Shown here: piece by piece, positions 50,299-59,375 of the stretch | Layout: each line of letters begins with the position of its first letter | Numbering within the stretch: position 1 is the stretch's first letter | Assembly (NCBI GenBank): GCA_001599355.1 | Contig: BCGQ01000001.1 | Coordinates: 1,553,135-1,617,134, forward strand | Reading direction: 5' to 3' | Length of the DNA stretch: 64,000 nt | From: Nakazawaea peltata | Taxonomy: Eukaryota > Ascomycota > Pichiomycetes > Alaninales > Pachysolenaceae | The notes under the pieces: model-generated | What the model was told of the DNA's origin: nothing | The model's input: the letters and a program-made list of their open reading frames with translations, nothing else | The model's database searches: none | Translations under genes and position numbers: made by a program

Positions 50299-52851
50299 AT
50301 GGTCGGAAGTTCTCATACTTATCGACAGCTTGGAAATAACAATGAGCTCCCTTCAGAACCTCCAAGATACGAAGATTTCATCCTCAGTGATGACGAGACC
50401 GCCGGAGCCACGCTGGGACCCGATCTGGAGAGGGCGGTATTTGAAGAGTTCGATATTGAGGACCCAGAGTCTGGTGTATCGAGTCGTTCTCAATTGGAGT
50501 CACTTTTAAGTCGTGCAAGAGCTTCTGGGAAACGTTTTGCCGTCAGTTTGAACACCACCATATTGAACCCAGTCACCCATATCCTTGACCCAGTCTATGA
50601 AATCTATCGAGACTCGAATATCTTGTTTGATAGTTACCTTGCGAGGGTGGGAAATCCTTTGATTTTGAAGAGATTGATATATGTATTCACAATTACACTG
50701 TTGATCTATATAATCACTGCATCTGGTATTTATCCGAACCGAAATGAGCTGTTGAACGGAGATTTCTATGACCTGGAGAAATTGGATGCCTTTATCGATA
50801 CTAGTGTCGATGCTGCTGCGATGAAGAGTACATTGGAATACTTATCATCTATGCCACATATTGCTGGAACTGCTGGAGACTTGACTTTGGCTAAATATAT
50901 AGAAAATACCTTCCGTAGTCATGGTCTTGCGGGTGTTCAGTCCTCTGAGCTCGATGTGTATGTAAATTATCCTAATGTGAGTTCGTTGGTAGTCCATGAT
51001 GAACTGGGAAATCAAGTTTATGAGGCCAAATTGGCAGATTTGGAAGCTGAAGCTTCTTGGAAACTGCAAGTCGAACAAAGAATTCATGAAAATTCCAATA
51101 ATAAGAGAGAAACCAGCTCACCTTCGGCCGAATTTCTTGCATTTAACCCAAATTCCGCCTCAGGATCCGCTAAAGGTCCACTTGTATATCTGAATTATGG
51201 TTCCCCGGATGATTTTGGAAAGCTTGTCCATAACAAGATCTCTCTTGAAGGACTGGTTTTGTTGGTAAAATATGGTAAAATTCCTGCTTCTCAGAAAGTT
51301 TCAATTGCTGAAATGTATAAATGCAGTGCTATTTTATTCTTTAGTGATCCTGCAGAAGAATCTGCCGGGTATTCCATGACATCTCTTCAAAAAGAGCCAG
51401 TCGCTAATTATAAAGAGTTCCCTGGTGATGTCTTAACTCCAGGTTGGGCATCTTTACCTAATCAACAACGTGTAAGATGGCAGGATTCTCAATCGACTCC
51501 AAAGATCATTTCATTGCCAGTGAGTTGGGATGATGTTAAGCAGTTTATGGAATACTTGAAGAATGATGGTGTCGAAATTGAGAATTGGGCTTCAGATAGC
51601 TCCGACTTAACTTACAATGGATGGACCGGACCTTCTTCTAAATATACGGTATCTGTTTCCAATATTCCAGCAGAAAGACCCATCAAACCTGTCTGGAATA
51701 TCATTGGAAGAGTCACTGGTCGTGAACAATATGATAAAGCTATAGTAATTGGAGCTCTGAGAGATTCTGCTTGTGTTGGTTCTGTTCAACCCAATACTGG
51801 GACCACTGTCTTGCTTGAGCTTGTAAGACTCTTTACTCAGATGCAAATGGCTTATAATTGGTCTCCACTTCGTACTATATACTTTGTTTCTTTCGATGCT
51901 ACTGAATATAATCTTGCAGGGGCCACCGAATTTGCAGAAAGTCGTCTGAGAGAGTTGAAGAAAGAACTGTATGCTTATATTGACTTGAGTGATGCTGTTT
52001 CTGGTGATAAACTTGATATTCATTCTCATCCACTTTTCAGAAGCGTAATAATGTCGGCATTAGGTGAAGTAAAACTGCCATTGACCAATTCAACATTACT
52101 TGATTATCAGTTCAATGCTCGTGGTATGAAATTAAGACCGTTCACCGAATATTTACGTAATTATTTACCATTCCAAAGTGCGTTGGGTGTTCCTTCTATG
52201 GAAATTAAATTCGATTCAGGTGATGATACCCTTTCATATCCTCGTGGATCATGTCTTGATACTTTCGAGTACTTTGAAAATCAGAAAATCGACCCTGAAA
52301 TGCAGGTCCATAAGGCTCTTGTAGAAGTGATTGCAAAGATTCTGCTCAAACTCATTGAGGAACCACTTATACCATTTGACATATTATATTATGTTTCTGA
52401 GTTGGATAGGTATATGCATGATTTGGCCAAGTATGCTAAATCACTCCCAGGTGACCTTTCTCTTAATATGAACTCGGTCACCGCTGGAATCTTGAGATTG
52501 AAATCGATTGGAGCAGAATATGAAGATTGGACTAAAGCATGGCATGAAATTGTCGATTCTGACGCTTCTCAGGAACCGTCATTACTCACAGTCAACAGAT
52601 GGACTTGGAATCTTAAATTGACCTTATTTGAGAAAAGGCTTCTCAGCACTACCGGTATCCCAAGTAGACCTTGGTATAAAAATGTGATATTTGGGCCTCA
52701 GTATTGGAGACCTGAGTCAGATGAATTCGAGTATGGAACTTTCCCTGGAGTTCGTGATGCCCTTCACGGTAATAATGCGAAGTTGGCTCAAGAACAATTG
52801 GACTTGGCTGCAGAGTTACTCTCCATCTCCGCCGATTCATTTATAACCTAA
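50299..52851 (+). CDS. M28-peptidase-like type II membrane protein, TRE1/TRE2/VPS70 (transferrin-receptor) family
   Basis: The 850-residue product has a cytosolic tail with a PPRY sequence (residues 21-24), one membrane anchor near residues 125-145 (LIYVFTITLLIYIITASGIY), a protease-associated domain, the M28 domain and a C-terminal dimerisation-like helical domain ending in NNAKLAQEQLDLAAELL. Where active members have GxHRD the sequence is IGA-CTG-RDS, that is GAARDS, and the following metal site reads FDATEYNLAGATE, so zinc ligands are missing and the protein is probably catalytically dead, as in transferrin receptor. Tre1/Tre2 help sort metal transporters with Bsd2 and Rsp5; PPxY is a WW-domain ligand of Rsp5. 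The ATG at 50299 is preferred to a TTG six codons earlier. Tre versus Vps70 not resolved. Confidence 0.82.
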   Translation: MVGSSHTYRQLGNNNELPSEPPRYEDFILSDDETAGATLGPDLERAVFEEFDIEDPESGVSSRSQLESLLSRARASGKRFAVSLNTTILNPVTHILDPVYEIYRDSNILFDSYLARVGNPLILKRLIYVFTITLLIYIITASGIYPNRNELLNGDFYDLEKLDAFIDTSVDAAAMKSTLEYLSSMPHIAGTAGDLTLAKYIENTFRSHGLAGVQSSELDVYVNYPNVSSLVVHDELGNQVYEAKLADLEAEASWKLQVEQRIHENSNNKRETSSPSAEFLAFNPNSASGSAKGPLVYLNYGSPDDFGKLVHNKISLEGLVLLVKYGKIPASQKVSIAEMYKCSAILFFSDPAEESAGYSMTSLQKEPVANYKEFPGDVLTPGWASLPNQQRVRWQDSQSTPKIISLPVSWDDVKQFMEYLKNDGVEIENWASDSSDLTYNGWTGPSSKYTVSVSNIPAERPIKPVWNIIGRVTGREQYDKAIVIGALRDSACVGSVQPNTGTTVLLELVRLFTQMQMAYNWSPLRTIYFVSFDATEYNLAGATEFAESRLRELKKELYAYIDLSDAVSGDKLDIHSHPLFRSVIMSALGEVKLPLTNSTLLDYQFNARGMKLRPFTEYLRNYLPFQSALGVPSMEIKFDSGDDTLSYPRGSCLDTFEYFENQKIDPEMQVHKALVEVIAKILLKLIEEPLIPFDILYYVSELDRYMHDLAKYAKSLPGDLSLNMNSVTAGILRLKSIGAEYEDWTKAWHEIVDSDASQEPSLLTVNRWTWNLKLTLFEKRLLSTTGIPSRPWYKNVIFGPQYWRPESDEFEYGTFPGVRDALHGNNAKLAQEQLDLAAELLSISADSFIT

Positions 52852-53060
52852 ATAGATTTGATATCTAACCCCCAATATATTCGTATTTTGCTCATTTGTG
52901 TCTCATTACATTTCCCAATTGGGAATTAGGTTGACTCAGAAGTTGAGAGTTGGAGTCGAGATGGAATTCGTAGGAGTTTCAGTTTAATTAATAGAGGGAT
53001 TAAATAAGTCTTAGAGTATATTAGAGTTGGTTGGTGCAGTTTTCTTGTTGTTTGGTGGTG

Positions 53061-53855
53061 ATGGAGCAAGAGATGGGCAGTTTAGGGGGTCAAAATGGGG
53101 GTTATCTGCTGGAAATAGTAGGTTTGGGGATTCAAGGGGGGGTTAAAGAAGATGATTTGGGTCATTTAAGACTTTCTTCAACTGAGAGAATTGTTGGTGA
53201 GCTTGAAAGTCTTCAAATTCAGTTGACTGAAGTACGTTTAGCTAATATGCCTTCTGCTTTAAATGGGGGTAATTCTATGGGAGTTCGAGCTTCTCAGGAA
53301 AGGCTTCCAGAAGTATTTGAATATCAAATTGGAGTATTAGCACAAGAAAATGCCGCTTTAAAGATCAGATTGGAAAACTTGAAGTATCAGAATTACAGAA
53401 TGGATACTATTCTTCATATGAATCAAAGACCCGAGACCCATCAATTTTCTATCGAACCTGAACCAGGCAGTGGTACAGATACCCTTAGTTCGATACAACG
53501 TAGAATTGACTTTCTTCAAGCGCAAGTTGACAGATTAAATACTGAGATTATTCTGTATGAGCCCGAAAACCATTCCCTTCATCGCGTTAAAAATGTCAGG
53601 TCGTTAGAGTTAGAGAATGATGTTATGGTTTTGAAAAATCAGAAAATAAAGGCAGAAATCACTAAAGAGAAAGGTGCACCAATGTCTCCACTGATAAAAC
53701 TGCTGAGATTCAACAAATATCTGTCACTAACGGCCATTTCATCTACATTTGCCGATAATGACTCATTTTGGTCGGATACTTTCTCTACAGGGCCAGATTT
53801 TCTCATCTATCAAGACTCTCCAGAGGAATCTCCGATTGCAAATATTCATATATAA
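53061..53855 (+). CDS. Uncharacterised coiled-coil protein, 264 residues
   Basis: I do not recognise this gene. From the ATG at 53061 it has a Gly-rich start, a first helical segment with heptad-like spacing (STERIVGELESLQIQLTEV), a second one (LPEVFEYQIGVLAQENAALK to about residue 125), a third (SIQRRIDFLQAQVDRLNTEI), and an acidic Ser-rich C-terminus. No membrane segment or known motif. Coding character is good in the helical middle part. It could be a small structural or kinetochore/spindle-type protein, but nothing shows that. Confidence 0.65.
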   Translation: MEQEMGSLGGQNGGYLLEIVGLGIQGGVKEDDLGHLRLSSTERIVGELESLQIQLTEVRLANMPSALNGGNSMGVRASQERLPEVFEYQIGVLAQENAALKIRLENLKYQNYRMDTILHMNQRPETHQFSIEPEPGSGTDTLSSIQRRIDFLQAQVDRLNTEIILYEPENHSLHRVKNVRSLELENDVMVLKNQKIKAEITKEKGAPMSPLIKLLRFNKYLSLTAISSTFADNDSFWSDTFSTGPDFLIYQDSPEESPIANIHI

Positions 53856-53907
53856 ATATAATAGACATCGTCAAATGATCATTCACCTTGTATTCTAGAT
53901 ATACATA

Positions 53908-54442
53908 CTATACTACCGTTCTTCTATCGGATAAATAACGGACGATTGGCCCATTTCCAGTAACCTCGATAGTCTTATCAAACCATGCTAACACAAGTCC
54001 ACTCTGTTGTTGTCCGGCCTTGGAAGCCATAGCAGCATATAAGTACTTAACCAAGTTGTCCTGTTGGTCCAAAGTCAAACTTTTAACAATTCCCGGAATT
54101 TCTGATTGTCTTGTAGATGTTAATACATCTATGACAGTGGTCAAATGAGTAGCCTATACAATGTTAGTATTTGGGTCAAATATTATGGAACTACACAGCC
54201 TCAGTGAGATCCGCTGATATATCACTTACCTTTGTCTGTTCATCACCTCCATACGGTGGCTCATTAATAGCATATACTAAAGCATCACCAAAAGCTCCCT
54301 TAGATAACAATCCCCTGATCTGTTGTTGCAGTTGTTGAATCTCTTGTAAGGAAACAGCGGGAGCGTACGGCTTCAATTCCTCGTCGGTCAAACGACTTTC
54401 AACGTCATACAGATCAATATCGATTCTTCTCCAGTCCTCCAT
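53908..54442 (-). CDS. ARC15: ARC15, Arp2/3 complex subunit ARPC5 (exons 54230..54442, 53908..54153)
   Basis: Arc15 is the p16/ARPC5 subunit of the Arp2/3 actin nucleator, active at cortical actin patches. The spliced product has 152 residues (154 in yeast) and aligns along its length: MEDWRRIDIDLYDVES at the start, EPPYGGDEQTK at the end of exon 1, then ATHLTTVIDVLTSTRQSEIP and DNLVKYLYAAMASKAGQQQSG, to GNGPIVRYLSDRRTV. The ATG at 54442 is the start; an in-frame GTG seven codons earlier is not used. Exon 1 ends in phase 0. Confidence 0.96.
54154..54229 (-). other. ARC15 intron, 76 bp
   Basis: On the minus strand: donor GTAAGT directly after codon 71 (AAG), TACTAAC branch, acceptor GTATAG. 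Both coding ends match ARPC5 without gap. Confidence 0.94.
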
Positions 54443-54791
54443 TGCTGATTTAATGAATTCCACCTCTATTCTAATGGCTTGGTCTTCTTATCCTACACTT
54501 ACCGCCCTTAGATTAAAATTGTATGTGTTAAATTTATGATTTCGAGCGGGTTTAAGAGGTCGTGCACGAGTAAAATTGACGGTATTAACTGAGATTCGTA
54601 ATGTGCTAGTACTTGTATTCGTAATTTGCTCTGATTGCCCAGGCTAAGGTGTAGTGGGAGGTAGTGTCAGCTAGTATTTAGAGATAAACGTGATTGTTCA
54701 TTAGTTTGCATGATTTAAAGAGTTAGATTTACGGTGTATCGTTTATTGTGAATTATATTATTTGGATGGTCTAATATATTGTTGGGGTCTA
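54443..54791. promoter_or_regulatory. ARC15 promoter and 3' flank of the next gene
   Basis: GTCGTGCAC at 54559-54567 is 117 bp upstream of the ARC15 start. Two reverse copies of the AGCANNTTACGAAT motif, ATTCGTAATGTGCT (54594-54607) and ATTCGTAATTTGCT (54617-54630), lie just beyond it, 23 bp apart. Confidence 0.6.
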
Positions 54792-55139
54792 TTAACTATC
54801 ATTCTCTGCCTTCTTAAAGTTATCAATGAACTTAGTGACCTTAGATTTTAACTCGGTTGTTTGTACAAGAATAACGATGAGACCATCACTTCCAACATCA
54901 TACTTAATGTTACCTTCATTGGATATAGCGATTTCTTCGTCGAAAGAATCGAAGAATTCGTTGATTTTCGTGAAAGTGGTCACTCCAGGCAAATTGAACT
55001 CGTCCATCTCATTCTCATCCTCTGCACCTTCTTTCTGGAACACTAACACGATTCTGAACTCATGTCCCAAATCGTCATTCTCAGGCTCCATGTATTCCGG
55101 GTAATCGGACTCGGATTCCAGAGATCCAGGTGCTATCAT
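54792..55139 (-). CDS. Small acidic protein, 115 residues, unassigned
   Basis: An ATG-initiated frame encodes a compact acidic protein with a folded-looking pattern: strand EFRIVLVFQK, an acidic loop, helix TKINEFFDSFDEEI, strands GNIKYDVGSDGLIVILVQ, and helix LKSKVTKFIDNFKKAE. It is likely a real small gene because hydrophobic periodicity and codon use are good, but I cannot name the family. A distant likeness to small Pcc1-type folds is not strong enough to use. Confidence 0.6.
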   Translation of the reverse strand: MIAPGSLESESDYPEYMEPENDDLGHEFRIVLVFQKEGAEDENEMDEFNLPGVTTFTKINEFFDSFDEEIAISNEGNIKYDVGSDGLIVILVQTTELKSKVTKFIDNFKKAENDS

Positions 55140-55762
55140 AGTATCGTATCTCTCTGCTCCGGAATAGCCTACCTACTTAGATCTGAGCCTTTCAAAAAAA
55201 AATTCTTCCCCTCAAAGCGATGCCTTAATAAATTGCTGTAGAATATTGAGGGAGATGAGATAGAAAGAGGGGATTGGGGGTAATCTGTGCGTGAAAGATC
55301 GGTTGTCGGCACATATGTTGCTAATCTTTTTTTTTGTTGCATTAATATCGGCACTTCAAAAAAGGTGTCTCAGACCATTGTTCACCTGATGTAGAATCGG
55401 ACTGGTGATCTTCTCTTAATCGAGAATAATCGTTGAGATGCTCAAAAGATTGAGCTAAAAACTCAAAATACATTCTTCTAGAATTGCAGATCTTCTTATT
55501 TAGGCTAGCGGCTTAACAGTTGCAAAACCCGATAGCCGCAGGGAAATAGTTAAATAGTACATCAAAGCAACACATGTGATACTTTAGGTATAGAAAAGCG
55601 ACTTCACCGCCTAAAGTCGACTAATAGCTTCTAAATTAGTACTACAATCATTTGAATCTTAATTATAGGGGGTTCATATATTCTGTCATTTTACCTATAT
55701 TAGTGCTTATAGAGTCCATTTTTGGACAACCGCACATCCTCAAAGTTTAATATCTCCCTAAA

Positions 55763-56263
55763 CTAGAATTGGTGTCTGGAGGGCAAGCATCGACAATTCA
55801 CACTACAAATTTCATTGAGCACTATATTCTGGTACAAGCTTCCGCAATCATTTGTAGTGCAATATAGTCTTAAGAGCACCATCAACAACAACAAAAGTGC
55901 GAGGACAAAGAAAGCCAATAGTCGAGACAACAACAAAAGTGTAGTGATCGCGATTGAGATTATTTTCCTCGATAATAGCGACAAAAAACTAATCATTGAG
56001 ATCGCGTTGGTACTATTTAAAGAAGGTCTGGAGTGACCATCTTTGTGTCGCATAGCTTGGCTATAGTTGGGTTGCAATTGAGAGGCCGATTGTTGATTCG
56101 AAGCAACCGACAATCCTGCCATATATCCGGCACTAAAGATGGACTCATATAACTGCAGCCTTGAGGAAACGAGCTGGTCAGAATAGTCCGGGTCATTATC
56201 TGTATCAGAGTCTGAATGATCCGAATTGAATGCTGATACTGAGGAGCAGTCAGAAAGTGACAT
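55763..56263 (-). CDS. Hypothetical 166-codon frame, doubtful
   Basis: From an ATG at 56263 the frame encodes a Ser/Asp-rich start (SLSDCSSVSAFNSDHSDSDT), a short middle part, then a long hydrophobic stretch (SRLLAFFVLALLLLLMVLLR) that could be a membrane segment but may merely reflect translation of A/C-rich repeats. No family recognised. It could be a lineage-specific gene, a relic, or chance. Confidence 0.25.
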   Translation of the reverse strand: MSLSDCSSVSAFNSDHSDSDTDNDPDYSDQLVSSRLQLYESIFSAGYMAGLSVASNQQSASQLQPNYSQAMRHKDGHSRPSLNSTNAISMISFLSLLSRKIISIAITTLLLLSRLLAFFVLALLLLLMVLLRLYCTTNDCGSLYQNIVLNEICSVNCRCLPSRHQF

Positions 56264-57489
56264 TTCAAATGGAATGGAACAGTGTGGTAGCGAATAGAAG
56301 AGATGATTTAGAAATTGAATTTTAGACAATACTAAGGAAATGATGACTCAGCAATCAGCATAACCGAGTTGCAACAACAACTTCTTATCAGCAAATAATA
56401 TAGCCGAATAGCTCAAATAAGGTTGAATTAGTTTGCCAAACTAGCCATTTTGCTCGGCAATAAAAATAGTCTGACTCAGCCATAAGGTCATGTAATACAA
56501 AGAAAACACTAAAAGAACTCAATTATGTTCAGAATGATATCATACTAAAAGATGATACTTTACCCAGCCACCCCTTTGCTCCAATACCTCGGGCATTTTT
56601 GACTTTCGGGGGGTTAGGTGTGCGATGAGGTATTGCCTATTATGGAATTGGAGATAAATTCCCCAAAACGGAAGTCAAGGCACGTTCCTTCTAAATTAAC
56701 AATAAAAGCAATTTACGAAATCAATAACCAGCAGATTAATATTTACGGCATGCGAGACCCAGATAAAGATAGGGCTGACGGCAGCTATAATTGCAGTTAG
56801 CAATAAGAGGAAATAATATTCTTGACGTTTATCTGATGGTGGATCTATAATTTCTTGATCCAAAGGGTATCGTACAGCATCTTTCGGCAAAGGGAAGTAA
56901 GCATTTCAGCTATGCGAAGTCGTGCACTGCCGGCAGTCTCACCCGTTGCGCATTTGGTGATGGAGCCATTTGATAGATGTGCATTTTTTTTTTTTTCAGC
57001 GGTAAAAGGAGGGTGCCATCTGATGATGTTTTTGTTGCGGAATGCACTGAGGGTGAGTGGGAGAAAAAAATTTTTTTTTTCTCCGTTTCGGAGAAGTGAT
57101 GGGAACCCTCTGATGAGAGAGAAGTATTTAATAACGTGATGGTAAGAGGGGCATCATATGGTAAAGATGTTAAGGAAGTTTATATTTTGTAAGGAGGGTT
57201 AGTAAAGATTTGCTTGTAAACGTGTAGGATTAAAAAAGAGTTTGCAGAGTTTGAGGAATCATATTGTATTGAGTGTTATAGTACCAATTGTGATTCCTAC
57301 CGGTATTTAATATGGAATCAGTAATAAAATATTTGATAAAAATCATCTTCTGATTCTATTATTTCAACCGCTGACTACAATCAAGCCATACTAAAGCCCC
57401 TATTCTCGGAGAGTCAGTTCACTTCTCCAACTGACCTCCAGCAACCCCCCTACTACCAATTCACCTCATTTTTATCCCCTCTCAAAATC

Positions 57490-57570
57490 TTCTCCATCTG
57501 GAGAAAATAAAATCTTCTCCGCCCTCCTCCCCTCCGCCAAAATGCTGCGCTTGCCCCTCCCCTATATAAA
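57490..57570 (+). promoter_or_regulatory. PYK1 core promoter: inverted repeat and TATA box
   Basis: TATATAAA at 57563-57570 lies 75 bp upstream of the PYK1 ATG. Upstream, TTCTCCA and TGGAGAA form a perfect inverted repeat with a TC spacer (57490-57505), and a third TTCTCC follows at 57515. CTTCC-like boxes are Gcr1 sites at glycolytic genes of S. cerevisiae, but TTCTCCA is not the same, so the factor is unknown. Confidence 0.6.
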
Positions 57571-57644
57571 TGCATACATCTCCTGTTTAAAGTGAAAAAA
57601 GACAATTGTACAGTTGTAATTCAGACTATATTAATTAAATAACC

Positions 57645-59159
57645 ATGTCTTCTAACAAACTTGCTTGGTTGACCTCGATCGACCCAACCCTGACTCCAGA
57701 GAGAAGCTTCAGACGTTCGTCCATCATTGGTACCATCGGTCCAAAGACTAACGACCCAGAAGTTTTGGTCAAGTTAAGAAAGGCCGGTTTGAACATTGTT
57801 CGTATGAACTTCTCTCACGGTTCTTACGAATACCACCAAAGTGTCATTGACAACGCTCGTAAGTCCGAGGAGTTGTACCCAGGTAGACCATTGGCCATTG
57901 CTTTGGATACCAAGGGTCCAGAAATCAGAACCGGTACTACCGTTAACGGTGAGGACTACCCAATTCCAGCCGGTCACGACATGATCTTCTCTACCGATGA
58001 CAAGTACCTGAAGGCTTGTGATGACAAGGTTATGTTCATCGACTACAAGAACATCACCAAGGTCATCGAAGTTGGTAGAATTATCTACGTCGATGACGGT
58101 GTCTTGTCCTTTGAAGTCACCGAGGTTGTTGACGAGAAGACCTTGAAGGTTCGTTCTATCAACGCCGGTAAGATCTGTTCCCACAAGGGTGTAAACTTAC
58201 CAAACACCGATGTCGATTTACCAGCTTTGTCTGAGAAGGACAAGGCTGATTTGGCCTTTGGTGTTAAGAACGGTGTTCACATGGTATTTGCTTCTTTCAT
58301 CAGAACTGCTCAAGATGTCTTGGACATCAGAGCTGTCTTGGGTGAGGAAGGTAAAGAGATCCAAATTATCTCCAAGATTGAAAACAGACAAGGTGTTAAC
58401 AACTTTGATGAGATTTTGACCGTTACTGACGGTGTCATGGTTGCCAGAGGTGACTTGGGTATCGAAATTCCAGCCCCAGAAGTTTTCATCGTACAAAAAC
58501 AATTGATTGCCAAGTGTAACTTGGCCGGTAAGCCAGTTATCTGTGCTACCCAAATGTTGGAGTCTATGACCTACAACCCAAGACCAACTAGAGCTGAGGT
58601 TTCCGATGTTGGTAACGCCATTTTGGACGGTGCTGACTGTGTCATGTTATCTGGTGAGACTGCCAAGGGTATTTACCCAGTTGAGGCTGTCTCTATGATG
58701 CACCACACCGCTTTGCTTGCCGAGAAGGCCGTTGCTTACGGTACCGTTTACCAAGAGATCAGAGAATTGTCTGGTTTCCCAACCGACACCACCGAGACCA
58801 TTGCTGCCGCTGCCGTCTCCGCTCAAGTCGACTCTGGTTCTAAGGCTATTGTCGTCTTGTCCACTTCCGGTACTACTGCTAGATTGTGTTCCAAGTACAG
58901 ACCAAACTGTCCAATCTTGATGATCACCAGAAACGACAAGGCTGCCAAGTACTCTCATTTGTACCGTGGTGTATATCCATTCGTCTACTCTGCTCCAAGA
59001 GCTGCTGAATGGCAAGATGATGTCCAAGAGAGATTACAATATGGTATCAAGGAGGCCATTGAATTGGGTATCTTGAAGAAGGGTGACAAGATTGTCACCG
59101 TTCAAGGTTTCTCCAAGGGTCTTGGTCACACCAACACCTTGAGAATCATCACTGCTTAA
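57645..59159 (+). CDS. PYK1: PYK1/CDC19, pyruvate kinase
   Basis: Pyruvate kinase converts phosphoenolpyruvate and ADP to pyruvate and ATP, the last step of glycolysis in the cytosol. The 504-residue protein (500 in yeast) is near-identical: [45 protein letters not shown], and [17 protein letters not shown] at the active site, plus [19 protein letters not shown]. Codon bias is extreme. Only two CTG codons were seen; codon 122 sits at an Ala of the yeast enzyme (DKYAKACDD) while the other is in the variable N-terminus. The stop faces the REV1 stop 216 bp away. Confidence 0.99.
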   Translation: MSSNKLAWLTSIDPTLTPERSFRRSSIIGTIGPKTNDPEVLVKLRKAGLNIVRMNFSHGSYEYHQSVIDNARKSEELYPGRPLAIALDTKGPEIRTGTTVNGEDYPIPAGHDMIFSTDDKYLKACDDKVMFIDYKNITKVIEVGRIIYVDDGVLSFEVTEVVDEKTLKVRSINAGKICSHKGVNLPNTDVDLPALSEKDKADLAFGVKNGVHMVFASFIRTAQDVLDIRAVLGEEGKEIQIISKIENRQGVNNFDEILTVTDGVMVARGDLGIEIPAPEVFIVQKQLIAKCNLAGKPVICATQMLESMTYNPRPTRAEVSDVGNAILDGADCVMLSGETAKGIYPVEAVSMMHHTALLAEKAVAYGTVYQEIRELSGFPTDTTETIAAAAVSAQVDSGSKAIVVLSTSGTTARLCSKYRPNCPILMITRNDKAAKYSHLYRGVYPFVYSAPRAAEWQDDVQERLQYGIKEAIELGILKKGDKIVTVQGFSKGLGHTNTLRIITA

Positions 59160-59375
59160 GTGGGATAGGGATTTTAATAAAGTGTTTGTCATATATGATG
59201 TAGATATTGTAGAGATTGATCCAATGTTCGTGATAACTTAGGGGATATGATTACGTAATATTTCCCTATTTGTGTATATTAGTCATACACGACTTTTTGT
59301 GAATTACCCCCAAAATTACCCCCAAAAAGAGATGCTACAGCTAAACAATATAACAATATTGAGACTATATAATTT

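Larger units (their letters stand above)
55140..57644. other. 2.5-kb region without confident gene
   Basis: This is the longest gene-poor stretch. It is AT-rich and differs in texture from other intergenic DNA of the window, with repeated CAACAACAAAAGTG words (55886-55950), two TGACTCAGC sites (56344-56352, 56472-56480), homopolymer A/T runs (56985-57080), and a TGATTCC/GGAATCA inverted repeat at about 57290-57320. It may hold the worn remains of a mobile element or a lineage-specific gene; neither can be shown. The last 250 bp are the PYK1 promoter. Confidence 0.4.

Noticed and set aside
56283-56292. TGGTAGCG resembling an initiator-tRNA primer-binding site
   Set aside because: Only eight bases match, the orientation does not suit the neighbouring frame and no LTR lies beside it.
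57250-57372. Stretch starting TGTTATAG and ending near GACTACA that recalls a short Ty-type LTR
   Set aside because: No second copy, no target duplication and no adjoining element parts could be seen; treated as ordinary intergenic DNA.
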